From positions 10,121,878 to 10,185,877 of the forward strand of contig CM061139.1 of assembly GCA_030789695.1 (NCBI GenBank): a DNA stretch of 64,000 nucleotides, given 5' to 3'. The translations under genes and the position numbers were made by a program. The notes below the pieces were generated by a model. The model ran no database searches and was not told the DNA's origin. It saw only the letters and a program-made list of their open reading frames with translations. Source of the DNA: Scilla litardierei (taxonomy: Eukaryota > Streptophyta > Magnoliopsida > Asparagales > Asparagaceae). Shown piece by piece: positions 57,034-64,000 of the stretch (positions are counted from its first letter, which is position 1; the number at the start of each line of letters is the position of its first letter).

Positions 57034-58908
57034 TGTAGGGATCGCCTTACCCTTGCAATACTAACAACACACACTAGAGGGGGGTGAATAAAGTAATGGA
57101 AATAAAATTGTTCAATTAAAATTAAACTTGAAAATGTGGAATTATAAATGCAAGAGAAAATAATTGACCTAATCAATCCAAACGCAAACACAAGGAATTA
57201 CTCTGGTTCCCCAAACTTGGGTACATCCAGCCACACCAAAATATTCACTATAATCCCACATAGAGAAGTGAATACAAATCTCACAAGGAGATACCCCACG
57301 AAGAGGATTTTGCCCTACACAAGGACCCAACCAACCCTACACAAGGGTCAAGACTCCCACCAAGAGAATTACTAACTCCCACTCAAAGAATTAGGGTTAG
57401 CCCTACACTAGGACACTAAACTCCCACAAAGAGAGTTACTCCCGCAAAGAAAGTTATTCCCACAAAGAGAATATTCTAATCCCACAAAGAGATAATCTCC
57501 CACAAAGAGAGAAAGACTAATTCCCACAAAGAGAATTAGAGACGCAAAATCACCAAGTAAAATAAATACTCTTACCTTTGCCTTGAGATGCTTACTCATA
57601 AATGGATGCAAGGCATGAAAGAGGATCTCCAAGTGTTGAGATATGCTTGAAAGCACTTGGATGAATTCCCTTGAGCTGGACTTCAATGCATGAAGAGGAA
57701 TGAGAGCTCTAAAGAGGGAATTGAGGGAGTTTGATGATTGCTTATAGATCTCTTGAGATATTCAATAGCATCAAGAAGTATAAGAGATGGCAGCACACCC
57801 ATATATATATATGAACCCTATATCAAAACCTAAAACCCAAGAAAACAGCCAAAGAATCAATTCTGCAATGGCTAGAAACTGGGCGAAAACGACAGGAACA
57901 GTCGACTGATGATCATAAGACAGTCGACTGATCAACAGCTAGAAAATATCCAACGACTATAATCTGAGCCAAGACAGTCGACTGACAAAGACAATACAGT
58001 CGACTGAAAACAGGACAGGCGCCTGTAAATCCTTCAGCAGGCGACTGCTGTAGGGGATGTAATAAAACAGAGAGCTGCACTCTTTCTCCAGTTAAGCACA
58101 CAGGCGACTAATGTCAATAATACAGTCGACTGTCTATTAGTCAGGCGACTAATGTCAATAATACAGTCGACTGTCTATTAGTCAGGCGACTGTAAAACCT
58201 TAATCAATCGTCTGCTGTATAAGATGGAGAAAAGACAGAGAGAAGCAGAGATTGCACTTACGCTACTCAGACGACTGTTGGCCAATTCCCAGGCGACTGT
58301 AAATCTGCAGGCGCTGTAAACTGAGCAGCAGTTGACTGTGCGTAAAGCTCATGTTTGAGTCAATTGAAATGTTGACTTGAGCTGTGCATATTAGTTGACT
58401 GTAGAAGGATCGACAGGCGACTGGAAATCACCCAGTCGACTGTAAACCCTTCATCAGGCGACTGATGGAAAGTCAGAGACTCCAAGTGAGTCTTTGGATA
58501 AGATGAGCCTATTGGATTGGATCCTAAGATAATCCTAAGGCTCACTAAGATGGCTAAATGCATATCCATGAAGGAGTAAACCATCTAACAAGGCATTACA
58601 TTAATCCTAGACTCAAAAGAGAGAGAAAGCAATAAAGTAAATTACATGGATTACATTGCTTTCCTTAGAGTCTAAGTCTTCAATCTTGATGCCTTGAAAG
58701 CTCTCCATCATCTCCAAGCTTTGACACTCCTTGAGTCCAAGATTTGGCCATTCTCCACGTGATGTCCATCCTTGCACCAAGTGATTAGTCTCCAAGAAAG
58801 ATATTCTTGAAATAAAACTGTGAGACTAGAACATGAGAGTCATTAGCAACAACATAATGTTGTGATCATCATCAAAATAAGATTGGTATGAAACATCAAT
58901 ACTCAACA
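57034..58908 (-). repeat. Cop-2 5' LTR (1875 bp)
   Basis: Same architecture as the 3' LTR. Palindrome centres 57903/57925, 57979/58001 and 58105/58127 (22 bp each). A 41-bp unit holding one palindrome pair is duplicated in tandem at 58101-58141 and 58142-58182, explaining the greater length. Hairpin units: AACTC/GAGTT at 57419-57437, CTAATTC/GAATTAG at 57517-57539. Confidence 0.95.
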
Positions 58909-59457
58909 GTACAGAAGCTCGCTTCACCTTGGAACACAACGAATACGAATTCATCTTTCCAATTCGGATTTGAGCTGGGAAGATCAATGAGAAGCCTCCT
59001 ATATCTGCGGGCGTTGATCACGTACCAACCGGGTACTTTGAGAGGGCAAACCGAGAAGAAGTAATTGAACAAATCCATGGTTGGTTCTACTCCCCTCAAC
59101 ACGCACAAGGCGATAAAGCCGACCACAATCCTAATCGCATTTGGCATCAATTGGCAGATGGAGAGATTCATTGTCTTCAGCTTATACATCAGAAGGGGTG
59201 CATCGGGAAGCAGAGCCCATGTTGGAAAGCTTTTACATAAACCCCAACTTCACGATCACCGAGACAGTTGACCCTCTCGTCCCTCTTCGGTCTGCGGATC
59301 TGAAAATCGCATCGAACATACTTCTCTTGATACTCAGGTATCTTATTAGCACTCACCTGAGAGATGTGAATCTCAATCGCATCGGGCATATTGACTCCTT
59401 CTCTCTCCTGACGGAAGCCGAAGCCATAACATCGACAGGTGCAGAGGAAGAAGCCAT

Positions 59458-59745
59458 CGCCAATACAAAAATTTTGAGTCGAAAGTTCGAAAAGGGTGAT
59501 TTCAATTTCCCTCTAGCATCCCTTTATGCAGAAAGAGCGATCTCATCTAGGAACGACACGTGTAGCCAATCCGTGCCTCCTAGTACCTCGAAATTCAAAC
59601 CGTCGCATGGCATAAAGCGGAAAAGCAGATGTTTTGGCGCCTAAAACTCAAGTGCTTTCCTCTCGACTGCTGGGCCTAATTAATGAGATCTTACATCACT
59701 CGACCCCAACAAATACACTGTTGAGGCTCGATGGGACGGGGCCAT
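59458..59745 (+). other. Tat-1 region between antisense ORF and 3' LTR
   Basis: No gene. It ends in GATGGGACGGGGCCAT (59730-59745), which resembles the polypurine tract GATGGGGGCAAT before the Tat-2 LTR. I do not see a TATA box for the antisense ORF here, unlike Tat-2. Confidence 0.5.
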
Positions 59746-60257
59746 TGTTGAGCCTAAGGGCCAGCCCTCGACCGAATCAGCCCAACCGAATTGGTGAAGC
59801 CCGCTAAGCCCAACGAAAAGGTCAAAAGTTGACCAAGTCAGGGCACATAAGCTTTCTACCCTGTTCCACTTCCACTAACGGACGTGGGAATGAAAGCTGC
59901 TCCTAAATAGGAGGACGTGGCCGACGGTTTCCCCAATTAAAGGGGAAAGATCGTGCCGCCTTAATTGGTGACCGTTGAAATCCCAACGTCACTAAACATC
60001 TCCCCAACATTTATAAATAAATACAGGATGAACAGAAAAAGGTACGGGTTATCTACTACTCTGACTCCTTACTTATCACTGATATTTCTTCCTCCTTATA
60101 TACTTGTGGTGACTGATTCATGACGGACCTCCGTGGCACAATCTTGACAGCCCCAAGTCCAGCTAACTGTTCCTATTCTAACTCAAGTATCGGAGGAGAT
60201 TTGGGTCGGAAACCAAATTAGACCGCACTGACACTACTCTGTAGTGCAGGATCAACA
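59746..60257 (+). repeat. Tat-1 3' LTR (512 bp)
   Basis: Begins TGTTGAGCC and ends GGATCAACA (inverted ends TGTTGA/TCAACA). TATA box TATAAATA at 60012-60019. Only one copy is in the window, so the boundaries rest on the terminal inverted repeat and the preceding purine tract. Confidence 0.6.
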
Positions 60258-60263
60258 AGGCGA

Positions 60264-61423
60264 TGCGATCAGAAGCAAGGTTGGCGATCGACTATAGCTC
60301 TAGTTGTCCAACATCAAGGTCGTTCGGCATCCCGTATTATCCACCGAGCGTGGATCGACCCCACCGAAGATTATAGTATGGAAAATAAATATAAGAAATA
60401 AAAAATTTCGCAGTGGATATTAAGAAAACGGTGATGGTACAACACATTATTTGATGTTGTTTCAGAGTGTTTTCTCACTACAAAGCGTTGACCGTAGAGA
60501 ACCCGGTCAACGTGGTCAAGGGGCCCGCTTTGGGTCCCTTGGGGGGCTTCGAATTGGTGCAGAAGGGGCGAGGGGAAGCCTCGGCCCTGGTTGAGACGCT
60601 CGGCCTCGGACAGACGTGCTCGGCCTCGGCTGGAAGGGGGACGAGGGGTAGCCTCAGTCGCCCGGGTAGACGCACGGCCGACGGGCGGCGAGGGGGAGTC
60701 TCGGACCCGACTAAGACGCTCGGCCTCGGCGGGGCGTGCTCGGCCTCGGCAGGCTGACGGTGAGGGGAAGCCTCACTATCCAGTCGATCGAGTGGTCGGA
60801 GAAGGGCGAGGGGTAGCCTCGGCCCGTTGATCTGCTGTCCACCTGCGTAGACGAGAACGCTCGTCAGGGGGCCGGACCTTGGTTCCGGCCAAATCCCCTC
60901 CGATGCCTAAGTCAGATAGTGATCTGAGAAAGGAGGCCCGGCGGAGACGGTTCGACTCGTGAGGAGATCGTAACGGCGTCTCTCGGCGCGAGCGGGGGAG
61001 GAAGGAGATGAATTGGGGGAACGAGGTCGTTGATGGAGTACCTTAGGTTTTGTTACCTGAGATGCCGTCCTTTTCTTCGTCGTCCTCCGAGCCCTTTTGT
61101 AGAGCTCCCTGCATGATTGCCTCTGGCCCACGTCCCACGCCCGCCCTCGATCGTGCCCCATCAATCCGCCCCCTCGCCGCCGCTCTCTTCGCCATTCCAG
61201 CACCTCCCCATTACCGCCATTTAGTGGTCGCGCGTTCGGGGGAACGGTTTTCGCATGAGTGGGTGAGTGTCCAGCGGGTTATCGGGGCCGGGTCGGATCA
61301 ACATTCGAGAAGATCCCTTACAGGGCCTTTGTTGAATGGGCTTGAGGATGCAGGTGGGCCTTCGACCAGTAGTCGGGCTCCTGGGCTCGTGTCTTTTGGG
61401 GTCTCGGTCAAATAGGCGTAACA
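60264..61423 (-). repeat. Tat-2 3' LTR (about 1160 bp, left end provisional)
   Basis: On the minus strand it begins TGTTACGCC at 61423 just after the purine tract GATGGGGGCAAT (61424-61435). The proposed end is CTTCTGATCGCA at 60264; only the CA end supports this. It contains a GC-rich imperfect tandem repeat (about 60592-60830) built around GCTCGGCCTCGG. Confidence 0.5.
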
Positions 61424-61435
61424 ATTGCCCCCATC

Positions 61436-62045
61436 GGTCGAGTTGATTGGCTTCGGCCTGTTCGGCTCAGCCGATGTGACCTCTGCCGATTTTGACAAGC
61501 TCGCCAGTCGATGCCGACTCATTTATTAGTCGTCATCATGGGTGGGCCCGTTCGATATTTTTAAGGCGCGGGCTCCGAAGCGCCGTCGGTCCTCTGATGC
61601 CGCCACGTGTGGCTGCAAACTTACCCCCTCCGTTCGCGGGGCCGTCTTCAATTGAGAAGCTGAGGGGTTCGGGCGCCGCCATCGGTGGGATCGATCGGCC
61701 TCGGCTAGCTTGGTATAACCGCTTCGCCTCCTGGGGTTCCGAGTGGCGCTTCAGCCGAGGCGTGGTCATAAATGTAGGTCATGATGAGGCGGATCGATTG
61801 GACTTCCCCTTGCGCCGGTTTCGAAACGTCGCAAGTTCTTCGAAGCCTGCCGCGCGTTCTTGTCAGCCGCTTCGAATTCACCCCTGCGCCCGGTATATAA
61901 AATCCTCAGCCGCGTTGATCTCCACTTCTTTCTTGCTTCTCCCGGTATTCAAAGCTTTCCACCACTCAGAGTTTCCCGTCGCCTTCGCTTCCTTGCCTTC
62001 TCCAGACTAGTCGAAAAAAGGTAATTCCTCTCTCGCTTTCATCTT
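61436..62045 (+). promoter_or_regulatory. Promoter and 5' leader of the Tat-2 antisense ORF
   Basis: TATA box TATATAAAA at 61894-61902 in CCCGGTATATAAAATCC, about 150 bp before the ATG at 62046. The pyrimidine-rich sequence after it (61918-62045) fits a 5' leader. The open frame 61492-62010 across it is not supported by any domain. Confidence 0.65.
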
Positions 62046-64000
62046 ATGGCTGCCCTTAGGATAGGCGGTTCTGGTCAAAGGGCAAGGGATCCTTCGGAGT
62101 CCAGGCGGGGTGAGCCCCGGCTAGGGGGATCAGGTTCCCCCGCCGGGAGTCGTTCTCTTCAGGATAAGGGGAAGGAGAAACTTTTTCCAGACTACGCCCG
62201 TGATGACGTGGCGTCGGCTGCCGTACGGCTTAATGTGCCCCCGGTTGTCCTCCGTACGCCGTCGAGGACCCCTCCTTCGGTGGCCGCGGAGATCCGGAAA
62301 CGATATCTCTGCTTCCCATACGAGGTTCGGGTTCCATTTGTCGACGAGCGGATTTGCCTTCCGAGGAGCAATGAGGTCGGCGTCTACGTCGAGATGTTCC
62401 GCCTGGGTCTTCGCTTCACGCTCCATCCCTTCTTCATCCAGGTCATGGAACATTTCACAGTGTCCCTGTGTCAGTTCACCCCGTGTTCGATCGCGGTACT
62501 GACGGGCTTCGTAACGCTCTGCTGTACCCGTGGTCTGGAGCCGACTCTCCCCCTTCTCTTCCACTTTTACCAGGTCCAGACGGTCGGTCCAGGGTCATGG
62601 CTGCTACTCCGAGCTCGTTCGAGGAGGGAATGCCTGATCGGGTTACCCCGCTGGTCAGGGGATTGGAACTCGGATTATGTTTTCGTGGTCTTCTTAGGTG
62701 AGGCCCAGATTCTAACAAGCTGGGGCAGTTCTGTCCATCCTCGCCCGTCGTTAGTTCTCTCAGGCGCCGACCGGGCAGCCGCTGCGCTTCTGTTGGCTCT
62801 TCCTTTGGAAACGAAGTCCATCTGGTCTTTGTTGGACGACCTACTCCTGAAGGTCGTCTTGTGGTCTCCGGGTAGGTCGCTTTTTCATCCCCGGATCGCC
62901 CTATGACTCATCCTGATTTCGGTCTTCTTTGCAAGGATGGCTGGCTGCGAATTCGTCCGTGACGTCGATGAGCTGATCCGTCGTGGAGCCGCTCGGAGCC
63001 GAGGTAGTACCTCTGGAAGGGCGCCTCGGAGGACCGTTGAGGAGGAAGTGCGCCGAGCCGAGCCTTCCGTGGGTAAGGTGGTGGCCGCGCCTCCCGCCTC
63101 TTCTTCTGGCGATCCCCTTCCGGGGGGTGAGGATGGTGCGAGGCGGAAGCGTTCCCCTCTGGCGCCTTCAGAGCCCCACGGTGGAAAGAAGAGGAAGGAG
63201 GACGTGGATCCCTCCGGTCCGGCAGGTTCCGCGCTTCCCGTGGCGACCGCCGGGGATCCTTCGATAGCTTTGCCAGCCACCCCCCTCGCAGCGTCTTCGC
63301 CCGTATCACCAGGGGTCGGGGCCTTGTTGGCGAGCGACTTGGCTTCGATCGTCGTCCCTGGGAGTTCGATGTTTGTTGACCGAGCCCTGGCCCAGCAGGT
63401 TGCCGAGGTCTCCGTCCCTCCCCGGGACCGCAGCCTCCTCAAGAAGATCCCGGCTGACAAGAAGTCGAATTCCTTGGTCTGGATCCTTCAACAGGTTCGG
63501 TTATCTTGCTATCCTCTCTTTCTCTTTATCCTCTTCTCTGCCCATGTCTCGTCTTTTCAGGGTTCAGCGCTCGCAGTGGAGTTGCAGTGTCGAGCCGTCC
63601 GCTTGAGGGAGCTGGAGGAGTCCTCCATGAGGGCTCAGGACCGGCCCGGGGCGGCTGAGGTGGCTATGACGGAGGCCCAGATGGAGTCTCGGCGCCTCAA
63701 CCTCCGTGTGGCCGAGTTGGAGGGACGAGTGGGTGACCTCCAGGGAAAGCTGGAGGATGCTCATCAGTCGGCTGAGGAAGCGGCGGAGTCGTTCTGCCTG
63801 GAGAGGGAGGAGCTTCAGATGGAACTGTCGGATCGGCGCCAGGTGGTGCGGCTTGCAGAGGAGGTGGAGAAGGGCGTCGTCGAGACCCTGGGGAAGAGGA
63901 TCTTCGAGGTTCTCAGGAGGGCTTTCGGTAAGTATGAAGACCTCATCGCCCCTCGGATCGTCGAAGTTGTCCAGTCTTCTTTCCGGGAATGTGCGGAGCG
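62046..64000 (+). CDS. Antisense PF04195-type ORF of Tat-2, three exons, 3' end outside window
   Basis: Exon 1 62046-62875, intron 62876-62935, exon 2 62936-63494, intron 63495-63560, exon 3 from 63561. Both introns have GT-AG ends (GTCGCT..GCAAG, GTTCGG..TTCAG), are 60 and 66 bp, and joining keeps the frame open to the window end. Exon 1 (about 277 residues) contains the PF04195 region: RKRYLCFPYEVRVPF, EVGVYVEMFRLGLRF, YVFVVFLGEAQ. Exon 2 has basic clusters that could be nuclear signals (ARRKR, GGKKRKED). Exon 3 is rich in Glu, Leu and Arg heptads, a probable coiled coil. A strong donor-like GGTAAGTAT at 63928 may mark a third intron. Function unknown; it would be expressed antisense to the element's genomic RNA. 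Confidence 0.75.

Larger units (their letters stand above)
52264..58908 (-). mobile_element. Cop-2, non-autonomous copia element with gag only
   Basis: Minus strand. LTRs 57034-58908 (5') and 52264-54096 (3'); target duplication GTACA at 52259-52263 and 58909-58913. The internal part is only 2937 bp: primer site, gag, about 860 bp non-coding, polypurine tract. No protease, integrase, RT or RNase H is present. Its Gag is homologous to that of Cop-1 and stops just before the place where protease begins there. Confidence 0.95.
52210..59457 (-). pseudogene. Antisense PF04195-type ORF of Tat-1, split by Cop-2
   Basis: Runs from a likely ATG at 59457 (MASSSAPVDV) to 58914, then continues at 52263-52210 beyond Cop-2 in the same frame once one GTACA copy is discounted. 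Frameshifts lie near 59390 and 59190. The recognisable core, EVGVYVKAFQHGLCFPMHPF, then LSICQLMPNAIRIVVGF and FVFVVFQGEASF, aligns with the Tat-2 ORF (EVGVYVEMFRLGLRFTLHPF, YVFVVFLGEAQ). PF04195 is named putative gypsy-type transposon; its function is unknown. The gene is dead: frameshifted, split by a 6.6-kb insertion and truncated at 52210. Confidence 0.7.
52193..60257 (+). mobile_element. Tat-1, Tat-like gypsy fragment (3' part), split by Cop-2
   Basis: Own sequence: 52193-52263 and 58914-60257. It consists of an antisense ORF related to Pfam PF04195, a polypurine-like tract and a 3' LTR. In Tat-lineage gypsy elements an extra antisense ORF between pol and the 3' LTR is known, which fits this order. 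Everything upstream is lost at the junction near 52193. Confidence 0.65.
60264..64000 (-). mobile_element. Tat-2, Tat-like gypsy element (3' part; rest beyond window)
   Basis: The element reads on the minus strand: antisense ORF (plus strand), then purine tract, then 3' LTR. It faces Tat-1 tail to tail with six bases between the two proposed LTRs. It is GC-rich, unlike its AT-rich neighbours. Confidence 0.6.

Noticed and set aside
61492..62010. 172-codon frame upstream of the Tat-2 antisense ORF
   Set aside because: It runs across the TATA box and leader, has no domain and ends before the ATG of the supported ORF.
1..64000. Host genes, tRNA and rRNA genes, microRNA precursors
   Set aside because: Every stretch with coding signal belongs to a retroelement, and I saw no tRNA cloverleaf or rRNA sequence. 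The tRNA-like matches are primer sites of 12-18 nt.

Overview
This is plant nuclear DNA, almost certainly from an angiosperm with a large, retrotransposon-rich genome. I found no host gene, rRNA gene or tRNA gene. Nearly all 64 kb resolves into nested or truncated LTR retrotransposons. The families are typical of flowering plants: Ty3/gypsy Athila (tRNA-Asp primer site), Tat-like gypsy elements with antisense ORFs, large non-coding LTR elements (LARDs) probably derived from Del/Tekay chromoviruses, and Ty1/copia of SIRE type (initiator tRNA-Met primer site). I cannot name the species. The element names below are mine.

Layout. 1-10734: Ath-1 (+), a non-autonomous Athila with gag-protease and an ATHILA-type second ORF but no reverse transcriptase (RT), RNase H or integrase (IN). 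It is inserted in 10735-19222, Ath-2 (-), an older, mutated copy of the same family. Ath-2 is inserted just upstream of the primer site of Cop-1 (+, 19223-23410), a decayed copia element cut off inside RT. From 23411 to about 52192 lies LARD-1, missing both outer LTR ends. LARD-1 carries three insertions: LARD-2 (25708-34367, target duplication GAATG), a solo copia LTR (37450-39129, GAATG) and Ath-3 (41022-51306, ATTGG). Ath-3 is the only element here with a nearly complete gag-pol. From about 52193 to 60257 lies Tat-1, interrupted by Cop-2 (-, 52264-58908, GTACA), a copia element with gag only. Tat-1 meets Tat-2 (60264-64000) tail to tail; Tat-2 carries a GC-rich, intron-containing antisense ORF with its own TATA box.

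How the parts may work together. Ath-1/Ath-2, Cop-2 and LARD-1/LARD-2 all lack polymerase genes, so each must use enzymes from autonomous relatives. Ath-3 and Cop-1 show what such relatives look like, but both are broken. LARD-2 has almost identical LTRs, so a non-coding element moved recently.

The most interesting signals are non-coding. (1) The R/U5 part of the Ath-1/Ath-2 LTRs holds five consecutive hairpins. Their 16-nt loop region is nearly invariant and contains a possible GNRA tetraloop, while the flanking stems differ from unit to unit yet stay complementary. (2) The R/U5 part of the unrelated Cop-2 LTR has its own array built the same way. (3) Short palindromes with a CpG or GGCC centre occur as pairs or runs 21-23 bp apart, centre to centre, in LTRs of three unrelated families. 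In Ath-1/Ath-2 the same palindromes also sit just upstream of an internal TATA box before ORF2. (4) The LARD LTRs share a short module of hairpins with a compensatory stem change, and LARD internal regions share a strand-composition switch at a conserved block.
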